Shown in pieces: positions 1 to 8,622 of a stretch of DNA of 64,000 nucleotides; position 1 is the first letter of the stretch, and each line of letters starts with the position of its first letter. The translations under genes and the position numbers were made by a program. The stretch spans positions 6,977 to 70,976 of the forward strand of contig CAYWVO010000014.1 of the NCBI GenBank assembly GCA_964461835.1, written 5' to 3'. Source of the stretch: CAYWVO01 sp964461835 (GTDB lineage Bacteria > Zixibacteria > MSB-5A5 > WJJR01 > JAJRUJ01). The notes beneath the pieces were generated by a model. It made no database searches and had not been told where the DNA came from. It worked only from the letters and a program-made list of their open reading frames with translations.

Positions 1-1456
1 GGGAATCGATGGAGCCAAATTGGTAGACATCACGCTGTTCGGCGGTAAATGTTCCCACTTTTTTCTTGCGATGAGATTTTTGCGCCGTTGGGTCGAGAAT
101 TTCGTAGGTGATATTGTAAATGGCCGAATCCCCGGCATTGCGGGCCAGGTTGTATACCTCGTAGTAAAACGCGATCGGTTGCTCCTCTAGGTAAACATGA
201 CTGGGCAGCGGCATCACCAGTCGGTTGGATTTCACATAGGGGCTGCCGGGTTCATACACCGACCAGACAAAGGACGCCAACTGGATGTCGGAGATTTCCT
301 GCACTTCCCGGCTGGCGAACTCCGGCAACCGCAGGTACTTTATGTACGTGCCCCGTTTACCGGAATAAAGGTCTTCGATCGAAACCGAAAGCTCATACCC
401 GCCCGGTGGCAGCGTAAAGTTTTTCTGTTCGACCATCAATTGTTGTTCCCCATTGGATCGGCCGACCCGGCGCGAGAGCACGCTCAAATCTGAGGCCACC
501 TCTCGCAGGGAATCATCACGCACGACAATGACGCGCCGCAAGGAAACCTGCGCCGAGTCACGCCCACCGCGGCCGAGTTCAGCCAATGGATATCCCAGAT
601 TGACATCAACGGTGAACTCCCTGCCCTCGGTGCGAAAACGGGCCAGGTCCAAGGCATAATCCAGATGTTCCGAGCCATAATCATGGAGGTAGATCGCCGG
701 CTGTAAGTCAACCACGGTGACGCGGGTCTGCACGAAATCGCCGTAGGTCTGTTCCGGGGTGATCCCGTCACTCAACGGGACCATGGTGAATATTCCGAGG
801 CCATCCTCGTCCTGAAATTGAAAGGTAAGTCCGTACCGGTAATACTCCCACACTTCCCCGTCCGGGCCGCGGGAATTAACCATGAATTCGGAATCGCGAT
901 TCGGTATGCGCAACATTTCATCTGTTGAGGAAGCGTCCCCGGAGAAATCGCGTTGTTCTACTTCGCTGCGGGAAAGCCCTTTCAGTCGCGATCCCCGCGC
1001 ACCTAGCGCATCGCGCCGATCCCAAAAATTATCGAGTTGCATGATCCGCTGGTTCGGTTCCCCGTAGCGGATATACACCTCACCCCGATCATCCCAAGGC
1101 AGCGGCCCCAGTGGATTTGAGAAGTAATACAGGGAATAGCGTAAACGGCGGTGATGTTCGTCGCGGAACTCGTTCTCCGGCGTGGTGGGAGTGGGGTCAT
1201 GCGCCTGCCAGAACATCCGCAGCCAGCCGGACCGGGCGCTATCCGGTAAAGCGCTTAGCTCTTCATAATCCGCGGGAGTCAACAGTGCTTGCAGGCCGGC
1301 GTCCTTTTCCCGTTCGGATAACGGCGGGAGGCGATCAGCATCACGACCATCGTAGGTACCCGCACAACCGACAAGAACCGCGACACCGATTGCCACGGAG
1401 ATAAACCACAACCCGAACGAACTGGGCGGGCATTTTTCTTTGCAGCAATTGGACAT
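1..1456 (-). CDS. GWxTD-domain lipoprotein, C-terminus cut by window edge
   Basis: The frame stays open from an ATG at 1456 to the left edge, so the gene is partial at its 3' end (485 codons visible). The product begins with a signal peptide and lipobox (VLVGCAG, Cys at about residue 27). Residues 70-110 carry the signature of the GWxTD family: FWQAHDPTPTTPENEF, then a DRGEVYIRYGEPN segment. The glycine-tryptophan of the name motif is replaced by LPWDDRG. The rest looks like extracellular beta-sandwich sequence. The family is common in FCB-group bacteria and has no established biochemical role. A GGGGAGGG stretch precedes the start by about ten bases. I am confident of the family but not of its function. 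Confidence 0.85.
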   Translation of the reverse strand, partial: MSNCCKEKCPPSSFGLWFISVAIGVAVLVGCAGTYDGRDADRLPPLSEREKDAGLQALLTPADYEELSALPDSARSGWLRMFWQAHDPTPTTPENEFRDEHHRRLRYSLYYFSNPLGPLPWDDRGEVYIRYGEPNQRIMQLDNFWDRRDALGARGSRLKGLSRSEVEQRDFSGDASSTDEMLRIPNRDSEFMVNSRGPDGEVWEYYRYGLTFQFQDEDGLGIFTMVPLSDGITPEQTYGDFVQTRVTVVDLQPAIYLHDYGSEHLDYALDLARFRTEGREFTVDVNLGYPLAELGRGGRDSAQVSLRRVIVVRDDSLREVASDLSVLSRRVGRSNGEQQLMVEQKNFTLPPGGYELSVSIEDLYSGKRGTYIKYLRLPEFASREVQEISDIQLASFVWSVYEPGSPYVKSNRLVMPLPSHVYLEEQPIAFYYEVYNLARNAGDSAIYNITYEILDPTAQKSHRKKKVGTFTAEQRDVYQFGSIDS

Positions 1457-1708
1457 ACTGGCTACCGCCCTCCCCACACTACCCTACTTTACAATACGGC
1501 ATTTCAGAGGCAATATGCCCGGCTGTTTTGCAAAAATGCGGTTGCCAAGAGGAGAATGATCTGCTTTTATCCCCGTAAGTCCATGTTGTCCATAACAAAA
1601 GATCCCGGGGCAATTCCGCTTCTATACAATACTGCGGTGTACCAGCAAAGTACCAGCGTCACGCGAAAAGCAATGGTATAACAATGGCGGATTCCGCGGG
1701 CGACCGTG

Positions 1709-2506
1709 TTACCGTAGCGGCTTGGAGGCGGTGATATTCGCCGAAACGACAAAGTCATCAATCTTTTTGTCCGGTGCCCAATCCTTGATGAATTCACGGC
1801 TTTCGTCTTTCGGTTCCACCTTCACGTCGGTGAAACCACATTCGGCCAGCAAGGCGGTCAATCGGTCAATATGTTCGGCACCCGCGACACAGCCGCACAG
1901 CAGTTGCTCATCGTTTTTGACCTCTTCGGGAATTTCCGCCGTAGCGACCACATCGGAGATCGCCAGACGCCCACCGGGCTTTAACACGCGCAACGCCTCA
2001 CGATATACCGCCGCTTTGTCGGGAGAAAGGTTAATCACACAATTGGAGAGAATGACATCTACCGTCCCGTCGGCTACCGGCAAATGTTCGATTTCCCCGA
2101 GGCGAAAATCGACGTTCCGGTAATTCCCTTTGGCGGCGTTTTCACGGGCGGTGCGCACCATTTCCGGAGTCATATCCACTCCAATCACCTGCCCCCGGTC
2201 ACCGACACGTTTCGCGGCCAGAAAACAATCGAATCCACCGCCACAACCTAAGTCGAGGACCACTTCGCCGGGTTGCAACGCGGCAATGGCCTGAGGATTG
2301 CCGCAGCCCAGTCCCATATTGGATCCTTCGGGGACGTTTTGCAGGTCTTCCTGGGTATACCCCAAGCGGTCTGTCATAATTTGAACCGGCATGCCATGTG
2401 TATCACAGGGCTCGCCGCCCCCACAACATGAAGTCCCTTTGGTTGCCACGTCAGCATAACTCTTCTGCACAATTTCGCGCACCTGGTCGGCGGTCTTCTT
2501 CGCCAT
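1709..2506 (-). CDS. arsM: Arsenite S-adenosylmethionine methyltransferase
   Basis: A 265-residue class I SAM-dependent methyltransferase. ArsM enzymes methylate As(III) in the cytosol using thiols as reductants, which detoxifies arsenic. The SAM-binding loop reads VLDLGCGGGFDCFLAAKR, followed by GVDMTPEMV, FRLGEIEHLPVADGTVDVILSNCVINLS and a VLKPGGRLAISDVV segment, an order I recognise as ArsM. Candidate arsenic-binding cysteines lie in a CCGGG motif near residue 27, in SNCVINL and in LLCGCVAGA. The start at 2506 is preceded by an AGGCGAGGA ribosome-binding site; an ATG 96 bases further upstream is in frame but encodes unrelated residues. No arsR or arsenite pump lies nearby, so induction by arsenic cannot be read from the context. 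Confidence 0.9.
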   Translation of the reverse strand: MAKKTADQVREIVQKSYADVATKGTSCCGGGEPCDTHGMPVQIMTDRLGYTQEDLQNVPEGSNMGLGCGNPQAIAALQPGEVVLDLGCGGGFDCFLAAKRVGDRGQVIGVDMTPEMVRTARENAAKGNYRNVDFRLGEIEHLPVADGTVDVILSNCVINLSPDKAAVYREALRVLKPGGRLAISDVVATAEIPEEVKNDEQLLCGCVAGAEHIDRLTALLAECGFTDVKVEPKDESREFIKDWAPDKKIDDFVVSANITASKPLR

Positions 2507-2608
2507 CTCGATACAGTCCTCGCCTGTGTTCAATAAACTCAGTACCTTGAGTAGATACGTACTCATGGCACAGGCTGAAGATGGGGAATGGCAGGAAGTC
2601 ACAACAGG

Positions 2609-3007
2609 TTATGAGGGAATGAGTTTGGCCTTCTCCCATTCCTCCCCCAGCACTACTTCCGCCTCTTTCGCCGCCTGGTCCACGTACTCATGCGGCACCC
2701 AGAGGAATACGCCCACGCTGTCGGGACGGAGCGGAACCAGGCCCATATTCATGACCACGCCGAAATAGCCGGCATGCGATTGAATCACTGCCGGGATTTC
2801 TTTCGCCCGCAACGCCTGCACCGCGAGGTCCGCAAAATGCATCGAGTGGAACCGGGCAATTTTGGCCCACTCGCGCTCGATGTCAACATCGTTGGGAATA
2901 CCCTGGTGCTCCTGCTCCGGCAGCACGTCTACCAACTGTTCGCCGCAATCCGGACAGACCGCGACCTGTGGCTCGTATTCATACCGACAACTGGGGCAAA
3001 ACGGCAT
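2609..3007 (-). CDS. Zinc-ribbon protein with DUF2007-like domain
   Basis: A 132-residue cytosolic protein. Residues 4-21 form a CPSC...CPDC zinc ribbon. The remainder (about 45-125) resembles the small alpha/beta DUF2007 'putative signal transducing' domain, with the typical run from a residue pair near ARFHSMHFADLAVQ to an HEYVDQAAKEAEVVL-like tail. Zinc-ribbon plus DUF2007 proteins are widespread and of unknown role. It lies 100 bases upstream of arsM on the same strand, and nothing suggests an arsenic link beyond proximity. The family call rests on pattern memory only. Confidence 0.65.
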   Translation of the reverse strand: MPFCPSCRYEYEPQVAVCPDCGEQLVDVLPEQEHQGIPNDVDIEREWAKIARFHSMHFADLAVQALRAKEIPAVIQSHAGYFGVVMNMGLVPLRPDSVGVFLWVPHEYVDQAAKEAEVVLGEEWEKAKLIPS

Positions 3008-3381
3008 TTGATCCCCCTGACCTCGCCTTTCCCCAATAAACCGAAAAACAGGGACAATTCATACAGGTAATCAAAAAAACCGCCCCGAATAATCAGGACG
3101 GTGAAATTTACTGGGGAGAGAGAATTTGAATAGTCAAAACACTGGTTTTTATACGGTAAAGGTTTTTTACAGCCGCCGTTACCATTTTGCCCTCGCTCTC
3201 CCTGGTTTGGGGTCACGGCAAGAAACGCAGGCGCCGGAGACGACCTTCATTGGATTGGTGTTAAGGATTCTTCAAATCCAGCTCTCCCCTAAACTTTTCC
3301 TTCCTCTTTATACGAGACGTGATAACACCCTTGTTCCAATTATCGACATTTTATCGGTTCGATCTTTAATTCCCGGACCAT
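3008..3381. other. Intergenic region without recognised gene
   Basis: These 374 bases separate two minus-strand zinc-ribbon genes and are more AT-rich than the flanks. A plus-strand open frame of 88 codons (3126-3392) has no ribosome-binding site and a low-complexity hydrophobic product, so I do not call it. I see no tRNA, riboswitch or clear terminator. Confidence 0.5.
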
Positions 3382-3693
3382 TTAGTCTTTAAAAAGATCA
3401 TCCCATTTTTTCTTGATATTGCCCTTGCCTCTGCGGCCTCTGCGGGCCTCCGGCGGGATTGGCGTCAGCGCCAGTCGCCAGTAACTGCAAAAATTCACGG
3501 CCTCGTTTTCACCGGAGTAGTCCGCTTCATGCTCGTCGCAGTCGTTGTAGCTGCCGGGACTGAAATGGCGGCATTGCCGGCAACACCGCAACGGCGCCAG
3601 GCATTTGGGACAATCCGTCTGACGGGTGATCTTCTCATCCGCCAGGAAGCGATGCCCGCAAGACCAACAATACATGTTCTTCCCGTACGCCAT
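3382..3693 (-). CDS. Small cysteine-rich zinc-ribbon protein
   Basis: A 103-residue protein with nine cysteines. CWSCGHRF and CPKC form one ribbon (residues 9-31). A second set, CCRQCRHFSPG...C (38-53), is followed by a conserved-looking VNFCSYW segment near residue 69. The tail is basic (RRGRRGKGNIKKKWDDL). I recognise this as a widespread family of unknown function in which the cysteine-rich core ends in an 'NFC-(D/S)YF' motif; metal or nucleic-acid binding is inferred. The start has GGAG eight bases upstream, and a perfect 12-base palindrome sits just beyond. Confidence 0.65.
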   Translation of the reverse strand: MAYGKNMYCWSCGHRFLADEKITRQTDCPKCLAPLRCCRQCRHFSPGSYNDCDEHEADYSGENEAVNFCSYWRLALTPIPPEARRGRRGKGNIKKKWDDLFKD

Positions 3694-3705
3694 ATCATCA
3701 ACTCC

Positions 3706-3717
3706 GTTACATGTAAC
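3706..3717. promoter_or_regulatory. Perfect palindrome GTTACATGTAAC, possible operator
   Basis: A 12-base perfect inverted repeat lies 13-24 bases upstream of the start of the zinc-ribbon gene at 3693. Dyads of this size near a start codon can be repressor sites, but no regulator is encoded beside it and a chance palindrome is possible. Confidence 0.25.
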
Positions 3718-3943
3718 ATGGGAAAGGCAGTATCCGTTGGCAACTGTATTCTCAGAAAATGACTGAACTCAACTACACCCCCAGATCTCGGCGAATTTGT
3801 AATCGTTGAATCTCGCGCACGTACTGCTTATATTTATGTTTTGGGTGGAACCAGTCGCCGATCGTTGTGTCGATCTGACGGATGTCAATTCTTGTCGCGA
3901 CGTCGGTAGCACGTGCTGTGTTCATCCAGGCGGGAGATTGCCT

Positions 3944-5134
3944 GTGCGAAGAATAATCCTGGATCGCGCTGACCGCTTACAACGAATACCGGAAGACTTC
4001 GGTAGTATGGATCGGCTGGCGGCGCGGGTGGATGCTAAAGCGACACCAATTATCGATCTTTCGATCATCGATTGTACGGTACCTTCGGCAGTTACCTTCC
4101 CGGACCTGCCGGCCCAGGAGGTACTCACCCCACCGGACCGCAGTGATTACCAGGGATTTGCGCAAGTAATTGCCGGCCTCTACCACGAGCGGTTGGGTAT
4201 CACCCTTGATCCGGATCGTGAAGTACTACCACTGGCCGGCTCCGCGGTCGGATTGTTTCTGTTAGGCCTCGCCTATGTCGATCCGGGAGACATGGTGTTG
4301 CTGCCGGATCCCTGCCCACCGATTTACCGCAGTGCCGCCGCCTTGTGCGGCGCCGGCATCCAGACACACCTCCTGCACGACCGCCATCACTATTTGCCCG
4401 ATACGCGAGCCATCGAAGACACACTCGTGGGTAAGACCAAATTGTGGATTCTCGGATATCCGCAGAATCCCTCGACCGCGCTCGCCGATCGGGACGCCGT
4501 TACTGAAATTGTCAATCTCGGACGTAAGCACAATATCCTGATCGCCTTTGATAACTCCTTTTCATTCTTGGTCGATCCGCACACCGGTGATCACGGACTG
4601 TTGGGACATCCACGGGCGCGGTCCACCGGCGTGGAAATCCTCTCACTCGACGACACCTTTGGCCTGGGCGCCCTTCATCTGGCGGCCGTAGTCGGCAACC
4701 GTGAGGCAATTGCCGGGATTACGAATCTGGCCGGGGGCGCCGGGTTGCTGCCCGGCCGGGCCGCGCTGAGACTGGGCACGGAAATGGTTCGACGTTCTCA
4801 GGAAATCCTGGCTGCGCGGCGGACGTCATTCACCGAAGCACGGGCCATTCTCCAGCGGGCATTTGACCGCGTGGGCTGGCAGGCACGAGGCGTTGATGGT
4901 GTACCATACTGCTGGGTGACGATCCCTCGCCGGTTTTCGTCACTGGGATTCGCGCGACGCCTTCTGCGGCGAACCGGTATCAAGATTGCCCCCGGCACCA
5001 TTTTCGGGGAGCGCGGTGAAGGATATGTGCGGATTTCAATCCTGCAAGATACGAAGGCCATGCACTCAGTCGCCGACAAACTGGAATCCTTCGGTCGGAT
5101 GCGGACGCGCCGCGGGTCATCAGCCGATCAGTAA
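3944..5134 (+). CDS. Aminotransferase class I/II-fold protein lacking the PLP lysine
   Basis: A 396-residue fold-type I aminotransferase relative, closest in overall pattern to the LL-diaminopimelate/aspartate aminotransferase group. Recognisable landmarks are the N-terminal IIDLSIID segment, YPQNPS (substrate/PLP asparagine motif), FDNSFSF (pyridine-binding Asp, but Tyr replaced) and GEGYVRIS near the C-terminus (substrate-carboxylate Arg). The segment that normally carries the Schiff-base lysine (S-x-SKT) reads SLDDTFGLGALHLA, so both the lysine and the usual phosphate-binding Arg of GWRxG are missing. I chose the GTG at 3944 because GGGAG lies seven bases before it and homology starts there; an in-frame ATG at 3806 would add 46 residues with no family resemblance. 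It heads the folB-folK cluster. Catalysis by the usual mechanism looks impossible, and its role is unknown. Confidence 0.8.
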   Translation: MRRIILDRADRLQRIPEDFGSMDRLAARVDAKATPIIDLSIIDCTVPSAVTFPDLPAQEVLTPPDRSDYQGFAQVIAGLYHERLGITLDPDREVLPLAGSAVGLFLLGLAYVDPGDMVLLPDPCPPIYRSAAALCGAGIQTHLLHDRHHYLPDTRAIEDTLVGKTKLWILGYPQNPSTALADRDAVTEIVNLGRKHNILIAFDNSFSFLVDPHTGDHGLLGHPRARSTGVEILSLDDTFGLGALHLAAVVGNREAIAGITNLAGGAGLLPGRAALRLGTEMVRRSQEILAARRTSFTEARAILQRAFDRVGWQARGVDGVPYCWVTIPRRFSSLGFARRLLRRTGIKIAPGTIFGERGEGYVRISILQDTKAMHSVADKLESFGRMRTRRGSSADQ

Positions 5135-5215
5135 TCCCTCGGAGCAGGAGCTTCCCTTGCCTTCGACCGGTATGTACCGTACCTTCTCACCAGCAACGTT
5201 CGCAGAGGTTGAGTA

Positions 5216-5584
5216 ATGGGTGTCATTCGACTGCACAACATGATGTTTTACAGCTACCATGGCGCTTCTAAGGCCGAACAGGAGACCGGGCGTCGCTACG
5301 AAGTGGATGCGGAGTTGTATCTCAATCTCACCCCCGCCGCGCATACGGACCGGCTGCAAGACACTGTTAATTACCGGCGGGTGTATGATGTTGTCGCGTC
5401 GATCATTCAGGAACAGAAATTTAATCTTTTGGAGACCATTGCCACCAAGATTATGACTGAGATTCTGGATAGCTTTCCGTTAAAACGGGTGGTCGTTCGG
5501 GTGCGGAAAAAAATCCCCCCAATTCCGGGCAATCTCGATCATATTGAGATCGAAATGGATTCCGCGCAGGACAATGAGCGATAA
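5216..5584 (+). CDS. folB: Dihydroneopterin aldolase
   Basis: A 122-residue enzyme of folate synthesis that converts 7,8-dihydroneopterin to 6-hydroxymethyl-7,8-dihydropterin and glycolaldehyde. It has the family's start (IRLHNMMFYSYHGASKAEQETGRRYEVD), the DTVNYRRVYDVV block, LLETIATKI and the C-terminal VRVRKKIPPIPG. Length matches the family. AGAGG lies seven bases before the ATG. The 3' end overlaps folK by 11 bases, which fits translational coupling of consecutive pathway steps. Confidence 0.95.
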   Translation: MGVIRLHNMMFYSYHGASKAEQETGRRYEVDAELYLNLTPAAHTDRLQDTVNYRRVYDVVASIIQEQKFNLLETIATKIMTEILDSFPLKRVVVRVRKKIPPIPGNLDHIEIEMDSAQDNER

Positions 5585-6131
5585 CAAATCTGCCACAAAC
5601 CAGCTTAAAGAGCCGACGGTGGTCTACCTAGGACTGGGATCGAATATCGGTGACCGGCACCAAGCGTTTCGCCGGGCGCTGGAGGGCATTGCCGCACTGC
5701 CCGAGACCAAGATTCGGCGGCTATCCCCGCGGTATTACACTGATCCGGTAGCGGTTGGCGGCGGGGAATTCCTCAACGGGGTGGTGGAGATTGCCACCAC
5801 GTTGACCCCGGAGGATCTTTGGCGATCAGTTGAACAGATCGAACGCGAGATTGGACGCCAACACAAAGGGCGAAGCCAGCCGCGCGTGATCGATATCGAT
5901 ATCCTGTTGCATGGCACGGAGATTGTGGAAGAGAACCATCTGCGTATTCCGCATGCGCGAATGACCGAGCGGGCGTTTGTCTTACAGCCGTTGGCCGACC
6001 TCGCTCCCGATTTCATCGTTCCCGGAACCAATCAAACCATCAAGGCTCTGCGCGATTCCCTGGAGGGCCCTCATGGCGTCCGCCCGGCACCGGTTGCCCG
6101 TGGCGCCGCCGACCTTTCAAACATGGTATGA
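5574..6131 (+). CDS. folK: 6-hydroxymethyl-7,8-dihydropterin pyrophosphokinase
   Basis: A 185-residue protein that transfers pyrophosphate from ATP to the folB product. Characteristic segments are YLGLGSNIGDR near the N-terminus, FLNGVVEIAT, and the metal- and ATP-binding RVIDIDILL motif, followed by IPHARMTERAFVLQPLADLAP. The ATG at 5574 lies inside the folB end with a GCAGGA ribosome-binding site; an earlier in-frame ATG at 5544 adds ten residues of no family similarity. No folP or folE is in the window, although folC lies at about 14 kb on the other strand. Confidence 0.95.
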   Translation: MSDNKSATNQLKEPTVVYLGLGSNIGDRHQAFRRALEGIAALPETKIRRLSPRYYTDPVAVGGGEFLNGVVEIATTLTPEDLWRSVEQIEREIGRQHKGRSQPRVIDIDILLHGTEIVEENHLRIPHARMTERAFVLQPLADLAPDFIVPGTNQTIKALRDSLEGPHGVRPAPVARGAADLSNMV

Positions 6132-6775
6132 TACCTGCGATGGATACGGACATTGGACACATTGCTGTGGAAGGACTTCCCGGATCGGGGCACAACCGCC
6201 TGGTCTTGTTGATTGCCGAGCAGTTTGAATTTCATTCCGAACTTGAATCCAACTGGTTTGATATTTTTTCGCCGCAGACCTCGAGTGAGAGCGCGTTCTC
6301 TGAACACCTCCGGCGATTAGTCTGGCGCTTCGAACACCAGCGTTCTCTGATTAAAACCGATATGTTCCGGCAACGGATTGTTACGGACTATATATTCGAC
6401 ACGCATCGCTTGTGGGGGCAAGCAGTACTGGAAGATTCTGACCGGGTGCTCTACCAGCATATCGCCGAAATCATCTCCCCGCCTGCTGTGACACCCGATC
6501 TGGTGGTCTATTTGCAATGCGAAACCGCAGCCTTAGCGCGGGTTTTGCACCGGGAGAAGAAGAGCGTGGACAATCGGTCGTTAACGGAACTCGTGGACGG
6601 GTACAACCGCTTCTTTTTTGAATATGAGCAATCACCCGCCTTGATTGTCCGGGTCGATCCCAATTCACTGTGGGAATCTCCCGCCCAAGTCGATGAGCTG
6701 CTTCAGCGCATCGCCGATCACAAGGGCGGCAAACAGTACATAATGTCACGGGATACCCAACTCCTTGACGATTAA
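6128..6775 (+). CDS. Deoxynucleoside-kinase-like protein with altered P-loop
   Basis: A 215-residue protein that overlaps folK by four bases (ATGA). It follows the deoxyadenosine/deoxyguanosine kinase layout: HIAVEG strand, P-loop, a RFEHQR segment (family RYEQ), DYIFDTHRLWG (family SDYLFDKxRxFA), PDLVVYLQC, and YNRFFFEYEQSPALIV. Real members phosphorylate deoxynucleosides for salvage. Here the Walker A loop reads GLPGSGHNRL, so the essential lysine is His and the following Ser/Thr is Asn. Kinase activity is therefore doubtful. The second gene of this operon to have lost a key catalytic residue, after the aminotransferase-fold protein. It may be regulatory or a divergent enzyme. Confidence 0.75.
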   Translation: MIPAMDTDIGHIAVEGLPGSGHNRLVLLIAEQFEFHSELESNWFDIFSPQTSSESAFSEHLRRLVWRFEHQRSLIKTDMFRQRIVTDYIFDTHRLWGQAVLEDSDRVLYQHIAEIISPPAVTPDLVVYLQCETAALARVLHREKKSVDNRSLTELVDGYNRFFFEYEQSPALIVRVDPNSLWESPAQVDELLQRIADHKGGKQYIMSRDTQLLDD

Positions 6776-6825
6776 CCCCGTTGAACTATAGTGTCCACAG
6801 TTTATCGACACAGCGAGGATACTCG

Positions 6826-7650
6826 ATGAGTACGGTTCCCAAACCAGCGACGGTAAAAACAGTCACGGCGCCCGATCTGGTCCATTTCAAACGGCGGGGT
6901 CAAGTGATTACGATGCTGACTGCCTATGATTATTTCACTGCCCGCATGCTCGATGAGATCGGAATCGAGGGTATTTTAGTTGGTGATTCGGCAAACATGG
7001 TCTTTTACGGGGAACAATCGACGCTGTCCATCACCCTCGATCAAATGATATACCACACCCAGGCGGTCTCCCGCGCGGCAAAGCGGGCGCTGGTCATTGG
7101 GGATATGCCGTTCATGAGTTACCAGGCCTCCGTGGAGGACGCAGTCCGCAATGCGGGGCGCATGATCAAGGAAGGCGGTGCGGGGGCAGTGAAGCTCGAA
7201 GGCGGAGAGCATATTACTCCCACCGTTTCTCGTCTCATTGATATCGGTATTCCGGTGATGGGGCACATCGGTTTGGTCCCACAGGCAATCCGTCAGCTCG
7301 GCAAATTTCGCGTGCAGGGAACCGATGAACCGTCCGAGGCATATTTGAAACGGTCGGCTCGCGCGCTGGAAGATGCCGGCTGTTTTTCGATCGTCCTGGA
7401 GATGTTACCCACCGACCTGGCTGGCGAGATCAGTAAGATGTTGACCATTCCGACAATCGGCATCGGCGCCGGGGCCCGTTGCGACGGACAAATACTGGTC
7501 ATCAATGATTTACTGGGGTTGTTTGAGGATTTCAAGCCGAAGTTTGTGCGTCGATACGCCCATCTGGCCCGCGAGGCGCGGGCAGCCTGCAAGCGGTGGA
7601 TACAGGACGTGAAAGAGCGCCAATACCCCTCCCCGGACGAAAGCTACTAG
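6826..7650 (+). CDS. panB: 3-methyl-2-oxobutanoate hydroxymethyltransferase
   Basis: A 274-residue cytosolic enzyme that makes ketopantoate from alpha-ketoisovalerate and 5,10-methylenetetrahydrofolate, the first committed step to pantothenate and CoA. Diagnostic blocks are ITMLTAYDYFTARMLDE, ILVGDSANMVFYG, VIGDMPFMSYQ, AVKLEGGEH, MGHIGLVPQ, IVLEMLP and TIGIGAGARCDGQILV. All expected Mg-binding Asp and Glu residues appear present. GCGAGGATA precedes the ATG at 6826; an upstream in-frame ATG at 6781 has no ribosome-binding site. Its folate cofactor ties it to the preceding folB-folK genes. panC is not in the window. Confidence 0.95.
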   Translation: MSTVPKPATVKTVTAPDLVHFKRRGQVITMLTAYDYFTARMLDEIGIEGILVGDSANMVFYGEQSTLSITLDQMIYHTQAVSRAAKRALVIGDMPFMSYQASVEDAVRNAGRMIKEGGAGAVKLEGGEHITPTVSRLIDIGIPVMGHIGLVPQAIRQLGKFRVQGTDEPSEAYLKRSARALEDAGCFSIVLEMLPTDLAGEISKMLTIPTIGIGAGARCDGQILVINDLLGLFEDFKPKFVRRYAHLAREARAACKRWIQDVKERQYPSPDESY

Positions 7651-7746
7651 CCCGATCTCCTGCCCCACCACCAAACACTAGTCCCTGCCGAGGCGTATCT
7701 TGACGACAGAATTAACGTGATTGGATGAATCAGCTTCGGGGGACCG

Positions 7747-8253
7747 ATGACCACGCAAGACATCACCACCCTCCGCCAGTGTGTCGAACTGGCGGTCGAA
7801 ACAGAACAACTCGGTGCGCAGCGGTACGACCAAATGGCGGAAAAGCTCTCCGATAAGCCGGATACCGCGGCTATTCTGAAGCAACTGGCAGCAGATGAAC
7901 GCGATCACGAACGGCAGTTCCGTGGCCTGTTGACCTCGATGCCGGAGGTCGACAAACCACTCGGAACTGACCGGAATAGTGAGTATTTGCGTTCACTGGC
8001 CGGCAGGGAGTTTTTTGACCGCGAGGTTGCCCCGCTATCCCAACCCGCTGAGATCACCTCGCCGGGCGACGCGCTGAGCAAGGCCCTGGCCCTGGAAAAA
8101 GCAACGGTTTTGTTTTATGATGCGATGAAAGACGTCCTCGGGCAAAACCGTGAACTGGAGACGATTATTGCGGCGGAAAAGCAGCATGTGACAACACTCA
8201 TGAAAGTGATCATGTCCGACGCGGAATTTCGTGGACTCTCCGACACCTGGTAA
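7747..8253 (+). CDS. Rubrerythrin-like ferritin-fold protein
   Basis: A 168-residue protein with two carboxylate-rich helix pairs: E-x6-Y...DERDHERQF near residues 20-60 and ALEKATVLFYDAM...AAEKQHVTTL near 115-150. The spacing of Glu and ExxH motifs is that of rubrerythrin/ferritin-like di-iron proteins. No rubredoxin domain is present, so electron transfer would need a partner. A role in peroxide or iron handling is inferred. The last residues and terminator-free downstream gap suggest it is co-transcribed with the next two genes. Confidence 0.7.
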   Translation: MTTQDITTLRQCVELAVETEQLGAQRYDQMAEKLSDKPDTAAILKQLAADERDHERQFRGLLTSMPEVDKPLGTDRNSEYLRSLAGREFFDREVAPLSQPAEITSPGDALSKALALEKATVLFYDAMKDVLGQNRELETIIAAEKQHVTTLMKVIMSDAEFRGLSDTW

Positions 8254-8292
8254 CCCTCGGGAGTGCCGGGAGGCACAAGAAAAGGATAAGCG

Positions 8293-8622
8293 ATGAGCGA
8301 CCTGGCGAAAATGGAATGTGTTCCCTGCAAAGGTGGCGTGCCGCCACTTAAAGGAGATGACCTTAAGCAGATTCACGAACGCCTGGGACAAAACTGGGCG
8401 GTCGAGCAGGAACACCACCTGGAAAAAGAATTCACCTTCGATGATTTCCAGCAGGCGCTTGATTTCACCAATAAGGTCGGGCAGCTGGCCGAGCAGCAGG
8501 GACATCATCCCGATATCTATCTCACCTGGGGCAAAGTGGACATCAAAATTTGGACCCACAAAATCGATGGTTTGACTGAGAGCGATTTTGTCCTGGCGGC
8601 CAAAATCGACGAACTGGAGTAA
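8293..8622 (+). CDS. Pterin-4a-carbinolamine dehydratase
   Basis: A 109-residue protein with the PCD/DCoH signature: WAVEQEHHLEKEFTFDDFQQALDFTNKVGQLAEQQGHHPDI, WGKVDIKIWTH and a C-terminal LTESDFVLAAKID. The HHPD histidines are the catalytic ones of the family, which dehydrates 4a-hydroxytetrahydropterins. The extra N-terminal CVPCKGGVPPL segment is usual in bacterial members. No aromatic amino acid hydroxylase lies in the window; many bacteria carry PCD without one, and a housekeeping pterin role near folate genes is plausible. Confidence 0.9.
   Translation: MSDLAKMECVPCKGGVPPLKGDDLKQIHERLGQNWAVEQEHHLEKEFTFDDFQQALDFTNKVGQLAEQQGHHPDIYLTWGKVDIKIWTHKIDGLTESDFVLAAKIDELE

Noticed and set aside
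1567..1797. Small minus-strand open frame of 76 codons
   Set aside because: It overlaps the arsM 3' end, lacks a ribosome-binding site, and its product looks random.
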